DNA from: CAXGUU01 sp964012875
GTDB lineage: Bacteria > Pseudomonadota > Gammaproteobacteria > Ga0077536
Length of the DNA: 18,000 nucleotides
Direction of reading: 5' to 3'
NCBI GenBank assembly: GCA_964012875.1
Contig: CAXGUU010000032.1
Coordinates: 1 to 18,000 of the forward strand
The notes below the pieces were generated by a model that was given only the letters and a program-made list of their open reading frames with translations, did no database searches and was not told the DNA's origin. Of the stretch, positions 1-7,473 are shown piece after piece. Position numbers and translations under genes: made by a program. How positions within the stretch are numbered: the stretch's first letter is position 1; each line of letters starts with the position of its first letter.

Positions 1-814
1 CGACGATGGATGGCCCGTCACTGCTGGCGAGCAAAGCCGCGACGGCATCGGGGCCATAATCTTCGGCAACCACCAGTAAATCTTTGCCAGCTTCCGCCGC
101 CAATGCGCGCAGTCCGTGGACCTGGTCGGCACTTTTCAGAACCTGGTCGGTGAGCAATATCGCGATATCGTCCATTTCGATGCGCATGGTTTCGACATCG
201 GTGACCATGTGATGCGAAATATAGCCGCGTTCATACGATGCGCCCTCGGCGATATCGACCGTAGTTTCGACGGTCAGACCGACATCAACGGTGACGATCC
301 CGGTCGGGCCGACCCGGCGCAAGGAATCCGCTACGATTCGCCCGGTGGTCTCGTCGTTAGCCGCGATGATCGCAACCGACTCAACGGCTCGATCATCATC
401 AGCGATGGCCTTGGCCGAACCCTTTAAATGCTCAATGACCGCTGCCACCGCCTGCTCGATTCCGGCAACCAAATCGATCGCCGGTACACCTTCGTCCAGA
501 ACGGCAAAACCTTCTTGGATCAGCGCGTTTGCCAGAACAGTTGCTGTCGTCGTGCCGTCTCCGGCGACATCGTTGGTGCGCTTTGACACTTCGCGAACGA
601 CCTGGGCGCCCATGTTTTCAAACGGATCTTCGAGTTCAATTTCCGCGGCAATGCTGACACCGTCGCGCGAAACTATTGGCGTACCAATTGGCACGTCGAT
701 GATGGCGTTGCCACCTTTCGGTCCCAGGGTCGAAGAAACTGCGCGGGTTAAAGTTGAAACGCCACGGGCCAGGGCGGCGCGGGCCTCCGCTTCAAAAAGC
801 ATGATCTTGGGCAT
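1..814 (-). CDS. GroEL-like chaperonin of the diiron monooxygenase cluster (MimG/PrmG type), partial at left edge
   Basis: This is the N-terminal 271 residues of a Hsp60/GroEL-family protein; the C-terminus lies beyond base 1. The start is the ATG at 814, preceded by an AGGGA ribosome site. Visible landmarks are the equatorial LGPKG at about residue 30, RDGVS near 50, ELEDPFENMGAQ near 60-71, and the ATP-binding GDGTT at 85-89 with the catalytic aspartate at 86, followed by the intermediate domain and part of the apical domain. The sequence is clearly divergent from a housekeeping GroEL (for example ESVAIIAANDE where GroEL has a GTISAN-type stretch), and no groES precedes it. It is the last visible gene downstream of the monooxygenase set. 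In mycobacterial mimABCD and related prm clusters a chaperonin-like protein in this place is known to be needed for folding of the hydroxylase, so the same job is inferred here. Confidence 0.9.
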   Translation of the reverse strand, partial: MPKIMLFEAEARAALARGVSTLTRAVSSTLGPKGGNAIIDVPIGTPIVSRDGVSIAAEIELEDPFENMGAQVVREVSKRTNDVAGDGTTTATVLANALIQEGFAVLDEGVPAIDLVAGIEQAVAAVIEHLKGSAKAIADDDRAVESVAIIAANDETTGRIVADSLRRVGPTGIVTVDVGLTVETTVDIAEGASYERGYISHHMVTDVETMRIEMDDIAILLTDQVLKSADQVHGLRALAAEAGKDLLVVAEDYGPDAVAALLASSDGPSIV

Positions 815-884
815 AGTGGAAATCCCTGCAGGGCTGTAATCAGGACCGTGGTTCGGAAAAGAACCCCGGTTGGAGACATCAGCA

Positions 885-918
885 AACGGGCGTCAGCCCG
901 TTCGACCGGCGAACGGGC
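885..918 (-). promoter_or_regulatory. Two mutually exclusive hairpins between coupling-protein and chaperonin genes
   Basis: Read on the minus (mRNA) strand, GCCCGTTC (918-911) can pair perfectly with GAACGGGC (903-896) across a 7-base loop. The same GAACGGGC can instead pair over 7 bp with GCCCGTT (891-885) across a 4-base loop. The middle arm is shared, so only one stem can form at a time. No U-run follows, so it does not read as a simple terminator. A smaller GGTTC/GAACC hairpin lies further downstream (850-865), still before the chaperonin start. An intercistronic mRNA-processing, stability or attenuation element is the likely role. Confidence 0.5.
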
Positions 919-941
919 CAAGCTGGAACGTATTTCCCGAG

Positions 942-1280
942 TTACTCTTCGTATTGGCGCGCCTCTTCCATGTCACCGAAGAGGACCAAGGTATTCTCGT
1001 CGATCGTGACCATACGGCCATAGTGCGTCGACATAACGACTTCGAAGTCGTACGTCGTGAATTCACGACCAAGGGCATCGCCGAGCTCTTCCATGTCGAA
1101 TTCGAGCTTGCCTTCGCCATCGATACGAATAATGGCGGGGTAATGGGTCACTTTAACCCCCGGCTTTTCTTCCATGACTTCGGCAATCACGCGTCCGTCA
1201 ACGCTGTCATCCATGGTGACGCCACAGGCGTGCGAAATCGATTTGTCGCGATCAATATCGTGAAACGTCTGGACGCTCAT
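942..1280 (-). CDS. prmD: Monooxygenase coupling (effector) protein
   Basis: A 112-residue protein of the MmoB/DmpM effector family, the small cofactor-free subunit that binds the hydroxylase and tunes its reaction with oxygen and substrate. Length and gene position fit PrmD/MimD of propane monooxygenases. It contains the expected middle segment with GRVIAEVMEEKPGV (about residues 29-42) and a following strand pattern HYPAIIRIDGEGKL. Its ATG overlaps the stop of the small hydroxylase gene as ATGA (1277-1280), so translation is probably coupled. A 127-base gap with hairpins separates it from the chaperonin gene. Acts in the cytoplasm. The family assignment is supported by sequence and context together; the exact substrate cannot be read from this gene. 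Confidence 0.88.
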   Translation of the reverse strand: MSVQTFHDIDRDKSISHACGVTMDDSVDGRVIAEVMEEKPGVKVTHYPAIIRIDGEGKLEFDMEELGDALGREFTTYDFEVVMSTHYGRMVTIDENTLVLFGDMEEARQYEE

Positions 1281-2335
1281 AGTTCTATGCCCTCCGGCAG
1301 CGGCAGATCGAGTTCAGCGAGAATGCCTTGCATGTACCGACTGCTGTCCGCGAAAGCTTCGTCAAACATCGCCTGGTCCGTCCATAAATCAGACAGCCCT
1401 CTTGCAGCTTCAACACACAGCGGCACATAGGCCTTAAGCCACTCACCCATCTGGGCTTTGTTGGCAGCGGCATGCTCCGCATCATTGACCAGCAACAGAA
1501 ACAACTCGACCGTGTTAGCGAGGTTGCGCCGGTAGTCCTCAATCGCCGGGGCCAGTACTGCAGGCGTGACGTAGTCGTTATTGACGGGGCCAAGCCGTGA
1601 AACGAGACCGCTGCGAATCAACTCCCCCACGAGCGCCTCATAGATGACATTCGTGGCGAAATAAACCTCAAGGTGGTCTCTAGCAGCCAATATCGCCTCG
1701 ATGGTTTTGCGCGCACCCTGCCACTTGGCATCTTCCATCCAGTGCTGCTTGCCGGCGTCACCATCAATTTCGACGTCGAGACCAATGTCGCCAAGATAGA
1801 GCGTAATATCCTGCGCCAGACGCAGCTTGTACGAAGAGTTTGTCAGAATGGCGTTGTTGATCATTTGGGTGACGCCGTCGCGCTGCGCCTTCATCAGCGC
1901 GACACCTAAACCAAACTCCGCGTGCTTCATCGCCCCGACATGGTCCTGCAATACAGTGACCCACTCACTCGCGAATCGCGATGGTGCACCTGAGCCGCGC
2001 GCCGTATCAACAACTGTTTTTATCGTCCCTTCTATACGGCTCTGGCGCTGGTAGTGCGTGCGCTCCCATTCCTGGTCTGGTGCACGGTAAACGTGCCAGT
2101 CTGAACTTTTGAGCTTGGTCGTGCCTTCGTGGTAGGTCGGTGTGCCGTCTCCGAATGACAGCGTCCACCCCTGCAGCAAATGGCGGCGAACGTCAGGCTG
2201 GACATCAACCGTTACATCTTCATACAGGGTTGCACGTCGGCCCGCAGGTTCGAAATAGTTGAAGCGTCGACTGTCAGAACCCTGGAAGGTAGCTGAGCCG
2301 GCCGCGCCGGATTGTCGTTCGCGATCATCTGCCAT
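1277..2335 (-). CDS. prmC: Diiron monooxygenase hydroxylase, small (beta) subunit
   Basis: A 352-residue protein of the ferritin-like beta-subunit family of soluble diiron monooxygenases (as in MmoY, TmoE, PrmC/MimC). It pairs with the large subunit to form the hydroxylase core but carries no iron site itself. Typical family features are RRFNYFEPAGRRATLYEDVT near the N-terminus and helical stretches including the QDHVGAMKHAEFGLG region and FATNVIYEALVGELI. The frame could begin with a TTG at 2362, but the ATG at 2335 has a GGGGAG ribosome site 9 bases upstream and is preferred. It lies 35 bases after the reductase stop and overlaps the next gene by 4 bases. A subunit of a sister family such as tetrahydrofuran monooxygenase is the main alternative. 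Confidence 0.88.
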   Translation of the reverse strand: MADDRERQSGAAGSATFQGSDSRRFNYFEPAGRRATLYEDVTVDVQPDVRRHLLQGWTLSFGDGTPTYHEGTTKLKSSDWHVYRAPDQEWERTHYQRQSRIEGTIKTVVDTARGSGAPSRFASEWVTVLQDHVGAMKHAEFGLGVALMKAQRDGVTQMINNAILTNSSYKLRLAQDITLYLGDIGLDVEIDGDAGKQHWMEDAKWQGARKTIEAILAARDHLEVYFATNVIYEALVGELIRSGLVSRLGPVNNDYVTPAVLAPAIEDYRRNLANTVELFLLLVNDAEHAAANKAQMGEWLKAYVPLCVEAARGLSDLWTDQAMFDEAFADSSRYMQGILAELDLPLPEGIEL

Positions 2336-2344
2336 GTTGTTGTG

Positions 2345-2350
2345 CTCCCC
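2345..2350 (-). promoter_or_regulatory. Ribosome binding site deciding the small-subunit start
   Basis: GGGGAG on the minus strand, 9 bases before the ATG at 2335. It favours this ATG over the TTG at 2362, which would add nine residues. Confidence 0.6.
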
Positions 2351-2370
2351 AGAATCAGCCAAAACTATTG

Positions 2371-3411
2371 TTAATGGCCGCCGACTTCGGCGGCCGGGGT
2401 GAATTTGTCGAGATGAATGTTGTCCGCGTCGATGAAGGCCGCCTGCAATACCGGTAGCACGGCCTCGACCATTGGCGGTGGGCCACAGGCGTACGATTCC
2501 ATGGTGTCGTCAGCGTTTGCGCCGGTGTGGCGGTCGGCAACGGCCTCGTGGACAAACCCGGTAGCGCCGCTCCAGTCATCACCTGGGTCGAGATCGGAGA
2601 GTACCTGAACGAATTCGAAATCATCCAGTTTCTCAGCGAGCGCGGCAATCTCATCGTCGAAAAACAGATCGCTTTTTGTGCGCGCACCATAGTAGAAACG
2701 AACGGGTTTTTGGACACCACTCTCAACCAGGTCATTGAGGATGGACCACAGCGGCGCCATGCCGGAGCCGCCGCCGACTAACAGCATCGGACCGTCGTGC
2801 TTTTCGTTGCGAAAACTCATGCCGAACGGACCATTGATTTCCACCGTGTCGCCGGTCTTCAGCTCGTTGTCGAGCAGCGAGGAAAACTTGCCGTCCGGGT
2901 AAATCTTAATAATGAACGACAACTTGTCGGGCGATGATGGTGAACTCGCCATCGAGTACGAGCGCGTTACACTGCTACCGGGAATCGTGATGTCGACATA
3001 CTGACCTGCGCGAAAGGTTAATTCACCGTCAAGGTCAATATCGATTTGGCGGATGTCGTGGGTTAGCGACGTGATTGCGGTTACCGTGCCATTGAACTTT
3101 TTGGCCGGAATCCAGCTGGTCAGCTCATCCTCATCGAAATTCAGCAGTTCGACTTCCAGATCGCTGTATGCGTAGAGGCGGCAAAGTAAGACCTGCCCTT
3201 CCTCCTTTTCCATGTCCGACAGCGCAAACGTCGAGTAATCTTCGTGCTCGGCGTCGCCCTCAATCAGTATTGATTTACATGCCGAGCACTGGCCTTCCTT
3301 ACAGCCGTGCATCAGCATAATGCCCTGTCGAAAGGCGGCGTCGAGGACGGTTTCGTCCTCCTCAACCTCCATATTGATGCCGACAGGTTCGAGTCGGACG
3401 TCGTGTGTCAC
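2371..3411 (-). CDS. prmB: Diiron monooxygenase NADH reductase (2Fe-2S / FAD)
   Basis: A 346-residue reductase passing electrons from NAD(P)H through FAD and an iron-sulfur cluster to the hydroxylase. The N-terminal plant-type ferredoxin domain has cysteines 37, 42, 45 and 77 (C-x4-C-x2-C plus a distal C). The FAD domain shows RSYS at 150-153, and the NAD-binding domain shows GGGSGMAP at 213-220 and CGPPPM at 309-314. Domain order and length match PrmB/MimB/ThmD. The start is GTG at 3411, 13 bases after the large-subunit stop. Placing the reductase gene second, between large and small hydroxylase genes, is the hallmark order of group-5 soluble diiron monooxygenases (propane and tetrahydrofuran type) and differs from toluene or phenol hydroxylase operons. 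Confidence 0.93.
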   Translation of the reverse strand: MTHDVRLEPVGINMEVEEDETVLDAAFRQGIMLMHGCKEGQCSACKSILIEGDAEHEDYSTFALSDMEKEEGQVLLCRLYAYSDLEVELLNFDEDELTSWIPAKKFNGTVTAITSLTHDIRQIDIDLDGELTFRAGQYVDITIPGSSVTRSYSMASSPSSPDKLSFIIKIYPDGKFSSLLDNELKTGDTVEINGPFGMSFRNEKHDGPMLLVGGGSGMAPLWSILNDLVESGVQKPVRFYYGARTKSDLFFDDEIAALAEKLDDFEFVQVLSDLDPGDDWSGATGFVHEAVADRHTGANADDTMESYACGPPPMVEAVLPVLQAAFIDADNIHLDKFTPAAEVGGH

Positions 3412-3424
3412 GTTTAGATCAGAG

Positions 3425-5089
3425 CTAGATGGGCTTGCAGGTGAATCCCTTGCGGTATTCCTCGACGTGCGCCTGCTGTTCTTCGGGTGACATCTTGCGC
3501 AGGTTGACCAGCGGACTTTGGATTTCGAAACCCCTGACGTGGTCCAGCGTCCACAGCTTGTCGTCTTCCATGTGCAGGTGCGGCTGCTGGATCAGCGTGT
3601 GACCGTCGGGTCGCAGAAAACCGAGATCTTTCATGCAGTCGGCCAAATCCCAACCGTGGTAGACCTCTTCCCATTGCCGGCGACCGGTGAATTTGCCCAT
3701 CGCGGGCGTCTTGCGGCCGTTGTATTCGTCGGCGAAAGCGACTTTGTGCGTCCAACGGCACAGTTCCGAACAATACGTGTAGACCTCGCCGTCAACAGTA
3801 TCAATGCAGAAATCTTCGCGCACCAGGGCCGGTACGTTGCAGCTCCAGCACCGGTGCGGGTACTCGTAACCTGAATCCAGATAAACCAACGGCGGCTGAT
3901 TGGGCAGCGAGGCTTTCTCATAGTTCTCCCAGTAGGTACCAAATTCGTTGTACCAGCCGGGGTATTTGGCCTCGAACCAGTCGAAGTCGCGCGCCGTCAT
4001 GCCGTCGATGCGCCAGAAATTGAAAGGCCAGCCAATGGAGAAAAACTGTGCCACCTTGTGGGTGTAGTTTTTCTTCACGATGCGATCCCAGGCTTCCTGG
4101 ATATCTTCGTGATGAATCTTCACGCCATACTTCTCAAGCGGCATCAGGTATGTCCGATAGTAATCATCGAAAATCCAGCGATGCCAGAGCTCGGCGTAGG
4201 AATCCTTGTTCTTGTCGCGGTCCTGGGTGCCGTACTCAACGATGGTGCCAACCAGGGCATCGACGATGACGTGGTTCTGCCAGAAGGCGTAGCGCAGATC
4301 GCGTTCGAGCAGGTCAAGGTTCTCTGGCTCCTTGATGATCGACATCAGGAAGGAATGGCCGTTGCCGATATGTCGCGATTCGTCGGACTGGACCGAAAGA
4401 AAGACCGTTGGCAAGGCGTAGTCGCCATTGCGCGCGGCCTCCGAAGGCATGGCCACGAACAAGGTGTTGGTGAACGAAGTTTCGGCTACAACCTGGAGGT
4501 AGATATTGGTCGAAGTCACGGCGTCGCCAGTGATAAAACCCTCGCCGAACTGCCGGCCGATGGTGGTCGCGTAACACTTTGCGAACGCCTCTTCGGTGAT
4601 ATCGAATCCGCAGGGATCGACGTAGTTTTCCATGTACCACTTCTTCAGGTTCATCTGAATGGTAGAGTGGCGCATCTCATCGATCATCTGCATGGTGAAC
4701 CCCGTGCGCAGATCCTCACCGGGTGCAATCTGGGATTCGATCGCCATCGAGCGCGAGGCTGAAATCTCCGGGAAAGGGATGATAGCCAGAAACACCTTCA
4801 TCCATTCGATCCAGCGCGGCTCGACATTACGAAACATGTCACCGCGAAGTGCCGCGTCTAGCGCACCATAGACACGGTTGTCCTTCTCTTCCTGCATCGG
4901 GAAGTAGGAACGCAGCACCTGTTTCATCGGATCTTTGGGCGCTCGTTCGACCTTGTAGTCGGTCGGGTATTTCATAACCTCGTCGAAGTAGCTGGGCGCC
5001 CAGCCCAGGTCGGCCACGCGACGGGTTGCTTCGGTCAGGCTGATGCCTTTTTGCTTGACTATTTTCGACAGGGAAACTTGCGCCGCCAT
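3425..5089 (-). CDS. prmA: Diiron monooxygenase hydroxylase, large (alpha) subunit, propane monooxygenase-like
   Basis: A 554-residue catalytic subunit holding the carboxylate-bridged diiron centre that inserts oxygen into the substrate C-H bond. All six ligands are present with the spacing of methane monooxygenase: E108, E138 and H141 (DEMRH), then E203 (AETSFTN), E237 and H240 (DESRH). The C-terminal part has a cysteine-rich module with C414, C417, C428, C440 and C444, resembling the YHS/zinc-ribbon segment of related hydroxylases. Length and operon order fit PrmA/MimA (propane 2-monooxygenase; MimA-type enzymes also act on acetone and phenol). The ATG at 5089 has an AAGGA about 12 bases upstream and a promoter candidate before it. 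The group-5 assignment is strong; propane as the natural substrate is an inference. Confidence 0.94.
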   Translation of the reverse strand: MAAQVSLSKIVKQKGISLTEATRRVADLGWAPSYFDEVMKYPTDYKVERAPKDPMKQVLRSYFPMQEEKDNRVYGALDAALRGDMFRNVEPRWIEWMKVFLAIIPFPEISASRSMAIESQIAPGEDLRTGFTMQMIDEMRHSTIQMNLKKWYMENYVDPCGFDITEEAFAKCYATTIGRQFGEGFITGDAVTSTNIYLQVVAETSFTNTLFVAMPSEAARNGDYALPTVFLSVQSDESRHIGNGHSFLMSIIKEPENLDLLERDLRYAFWQNHVIVDALVGTIVEYGTQDRDKNKDSYAELWHRWIFDDYYRTYLMPLEKYGVKIHHEDIQEAWDRIVKKNYTHKVAQFFSIGWPFNFWRIDGMTARDFDWFEAKYPGWYNEFGTYWENYEKASLPNQPPLVYLDSGYEYPHRCWSCNVPALVREDFCIDTVDGEVYTYCSELCRWTHKVAFADEYNGRKTPAMGKFTGRRQWEEVYHGWDLADCMKDLGFLRPDGHTLIQQPHLHMEDDKLWTLDHVRGFEIQSPLVNLRKMSPEEQQAHVEEYRKGFTCKPI

Positions 5090-5125
5090 GGTTCTGGAGT
5101 CCTTGTTTTATCGAGGTTTACGGCC

Positions 5126-5155
5126 ATATTAACCAGCGCCACGACTGCGGCACAA
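5126..5155 (-). promoter_or_regulatory. Candidate sigma-70 promoter before the monooxygenase genes
   Basis: On the minus strand TTGTGC (5155-5150) and TTAATA (5132-5127), with overlapping TAATAT at 5131-5126, are separated by 17 or 18 bases, and the putative start lies within the 94-base gap before the large-subunit ATG. It would allow the monooxygenase genes to be expressed apart from the dehydrogenase genes upstream. No convincing -24/-12 sigma-54 element was found in this gap. Confidence 0.3.
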
Positions 5156-5183
5156 TAGGCGGCGCGCACCGGCAGGAGCGGCG

Positions 5184-5885
5184 CTATTCAGGCGCGCGCG
5201 GGGCCATCCCTTCGAGTTCAGGTGGCAATCCGGTTTCCGTGCTGCCAGAAGCGCTTTCGAGTTGCGGTGCAGTAAGGCCGTTGGCCGTAGTCAGATCGGC
5301 GGCACTCAAGTCAGCGCCGGTGAAATCGGCCCCGAAAATGACAGTCCGTGCGAAATCAGCCTCACGCAGGCAGGCGCGCGAAAAATCCACCATCATCATT
5401 TTCGCCTCCGTGAGCCTGGTGCCACTGAAATCCGCAGCGACCGCGCTGCCGCCGGCGAGGTTGGCGTCAGTAAAATCGGCTTGCCTCAGGCATGCGCCAT
5501 TGAACTCGGCACTGAGCAGATTCGCGTGTCGAAACGACGCGTCCGCCAGGTTGGCATTGCGGAACAGGCCGCCCGGCGCCACTGCCCGGTCAAAATTGGC
5601 GCCTTCAAGCTCGGCGTCGACAAAAACCACGTTCACCAGGCTCGCGCCTTCGAAAATGGTGCCGGTCAGCATCGCCTCAGCCAGCAGGCATTCCCGAACG
5701 TTAGCGTTGAACAGTCGGGCACCGGACAAATCCGCGCGCCGGAGGTCGGCTTCGAACAGCATCGCGTATTCGAGGTTCGCGCCTTGCATTTCCAGGCGCG
5801 TCCCTTCCGCACCATCCGTTTCCAGCCATCGGGCGTGTGCCTCAATGGCAGCGCTGATGGCCTCCGCCGACAGCGGCTCCGCCAC
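5184..5885 (-). CDS. Pentapeptide-repeat protein between the dehydrogenase and monooxygenase genes
   Basis: A 233-residue protein made almost wholly of A(D/N)LxX-type pentapeptide repeats from about residue 34 to 205 (for example ANLEY, ADLRR, ADLSG, ANLAD, ADFTG, ADLSA), which fold into a right-handed square beta-helix. A short helical N-terminus (about residues 5-25) precedes the repeats, and a proline-rich tail follows. No signal peptide or membrane segment is seen, so it is probably cytoplasmic. The start is a GTG at 5885, only 5 bases after the GMC stop, so it is almost certainly co-transcribed and perhaps translationally coupled with that gene. Members of this fold act as scaffolds, DNA mimics or partners for other proteins; which applies here cannot be told. 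A role in assembling the neighbouring enzymes is only a guess. Confidence 0.85.
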   Translation of the reverse strand: MAEPLSAEAISAAIEAHARWLETDGAEGTRLEMQGANLEYAMLFEADLRRADLSGARLFNANVRECLLAEAMLTGTIFEGASLVNVVFVDAELEGANFDRAVAPGGLFRNANLADASFRHANLLSAEFNGACLRQADFTDANLAGGSAVAADFSGTRLTEAKMMMVDFSRACLREADFARTVIFGADFTGADLSAADLTTANGLTAPQLESASGSTETGLPPELEGMAPRAPE

Positions 5886-5890
5886 CAGAG

Positions 5891-7459
5891 CTAAAACGCT
5901 TTCTGGTTCATCTGGACCGACATGTAGTCGGCCTGGCGTATAGCCAGTGTCACAATCGTCAGCGTCGGATTCTCAGCCGCTCCGGTTGTGAATTGACTGC
6001 CATCGGAAATAAACAGGTTCGGGATTTCGTGAGCCTGCCCAAAGGCGTTGCATACCCCGTCGTCCTCGCGCTCGCTCATGCGACAGGTACCGAGGTTATG
6101 CGTCGAAGGGTAGGGTGGAGTGCGCATAACTTTGTTGGCGCCAACTGACTCGTAGAGTGCGGTGCCCTGCTGAAAACCATGTTCGCGCATGGCAATGTCG
6201 TTCGGGTGGTCGTCGAAATGAACGTTAGGAATGGGCAAGCCATGGGCGTCCTTTTCCGAATCGTGCAAAGTGATGCGGTTATCCGCCTGCGGCATGTCTT
6301 CGCCGACGATCCACAGACCGGCCATGTGGGTGAACCGGTCCATTGAGTCAGCGAAATCGCGACCCCACGCCCCAGGGTCGAGAAAGGCGGCGAGAAACGG
6401 CAGGCCGACCGCGATTGTTTCCATTTCATAGCCGCCTGCGAATCCGCGGCTGGTATCGTGGCGACTCTCATCGGTAATGATCCCGGCCATCGTGGTCCCG
6501 CGGTACATATGTACAGGGTCGTCGAACGAGGCATAGACAGAGCCAGTGGTATGTCGCATGTAATTGCGCCCGACCTGGCCTGAGCCATTGGCAAGACCGT
6601 CGGGACTTCTGCTCGATTCTGAATTCAGTAACAAGCGCGGCGTTTCGATCGAGTTCCCGGCGACGCACACCGCACGCGCACGCTGCAGGTGCTGGTTACC
6701 TTCCTTGTCTGCGTAAAGCACGCCACTCACCCTGCCGCTGTCATCTGTCTGAATCTGGAGCGCCATCGCCTCCGTCCGCAAATCAAGCTTACCCGTCGCC
6801 TCGGCGGCCGGAATCTCGGTGTATAGAGTCGACCATTTCGCGCCTGACTTGCAGCCCTGGAAGCAAAAACCCAGTTGCATGCACGAGGCCCGGTTGTCCC
6901 GGGGCCGGCTGTTGATCGCCATCCGGCCGGTGTGACAGTTCTTGTAGCCGAGCTTCTGCGCGCCGGCGTACATGACCTTGAAGTTGTTGTTACCGGGCAG
7001 GCCCGGGTGCCCATTGGTGCGGGTCACACCGAGTTTCTTTTCCGCCCGGTCGTAGTAGGGTTCAAGATCGCTGAGCGCCAACGGCCAATCCAGCAGGTTA
7101 GCCCCGTCAATCGCACCGTAGTGGGTCTTTGCCTTGAATTCGTAGTCGCGAATTCGCAGGCTCGCGCCCGCCCAGTGGGTTGTCGTGCCGCCCACCGTTT
7201 TGCAAATCCATGCCGGCAGATTGGGAAAATCACGGGCTACCCGCCATGATCCGGATGTCGTGCGCTTATCGAGCCACGCAAGCTGACCGAATGAGCCCCA
7301 TTCGTCGTTGATAAATGCTTCCGGTGACTGTCGCGCCCCTGCTTCAAGCAGCACCACCGGTACGCCCTTCTGGCACAGTTCGTTTGCCAGGGTGCCGCCC
7401 CCTGCGCCCGAACCGATGACGACGACAACAGTGTCGTCACTGTACTCATGCTTTGTCAT
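5891..7459 (-). CDS. GMC-family FAD alcohol dehydrogenase
   Basis: A 522-residue glucose-methanol-choline oxidoreductase of the gluconate/sorbitol dehydrogenase large-subunit type, oxidising an alcohol to a carbonyl with FAD. The N-terminal FAD motif is GSGAGGG (about 16-22) with a downstream LLEAG. A cysteine-bearing segment with GFCFQGCKSGAK is typical of this subgroup, and the C-terminal active site has the catalytic His454 (THNLGT) and Asn497 (AENPTLT). It has no signal peptide of its own, as expected if exported bound to the Tat partner encoded just upstream. The frame is open further upstream, but that extension overlaps the Tat gene in another frame; the ATG at 7459 directly before the FAD motif is the true start, 14 bases after the partner's stop. 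By position it may oxidise the alcohol made by the monooxygenase. Confidence 0.9.
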   Translation of the reverse strand: MTKHEYSDDTVVVVIGSGAGGGTLANELCQKGVPVVLLEAGARQSPEAFINDEWGSFGQLAWLDKRTTSGSWRVARDFPNLPAWICKTVGGTTTHWAGASLRIRDYEFKAKTHYGAIDGANLLDWPLALSDLEPYYDRAEKKLGVTRTNGHPGLPGNNNFKVMYAGAQKLGYKNCHTGRMAINSRPRDNRASCMQLGFCFQGCKSGAKWSTLYTEIPAAEATGKLDLRTEAMALQIQTDDSGRVSGVLYADKEGNQHLQRARAVCVAGNSIETPRLLLNSESSRSPDGLANGSGQVGRNYMRHTTGSVYASFDDPVHMYRGTTMAGIITDESRHDTSRGFAGGYEMETIAVGLPFLAAFLDPGAWGRDFADSMDRFTHMAGLWIVGEDMPQADNRITLHDSEKDAHGLPIPNVHFDDHPNDIAMREHGFQQGTALYESVGANKVMRTPPYPSTHNLGTCRMSEREDDGVCNAFGQAHEIPNLFISDGSQFTTGAAENPTLTIVTLAIRQADYMSVQMNQKAF

Positions 7460-7473
7460 GATCAGACCCTGCC

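Noticed and set aside
4058..4762. Long plus-strand ORF opposite the large hydroxylase gene
   Set aside because: It is antisense to a gene with all diiron ligands conserved; its protein shows no family features and follows from the GC-rich codon pattern.
5239..5943. Two long plus-strand ORFs opposite the pentapeptide-repeat gene
   Set aside because: Their serine/alanine-rich or repetitive sequences mirror the pentapeptide repeats on the other strand.
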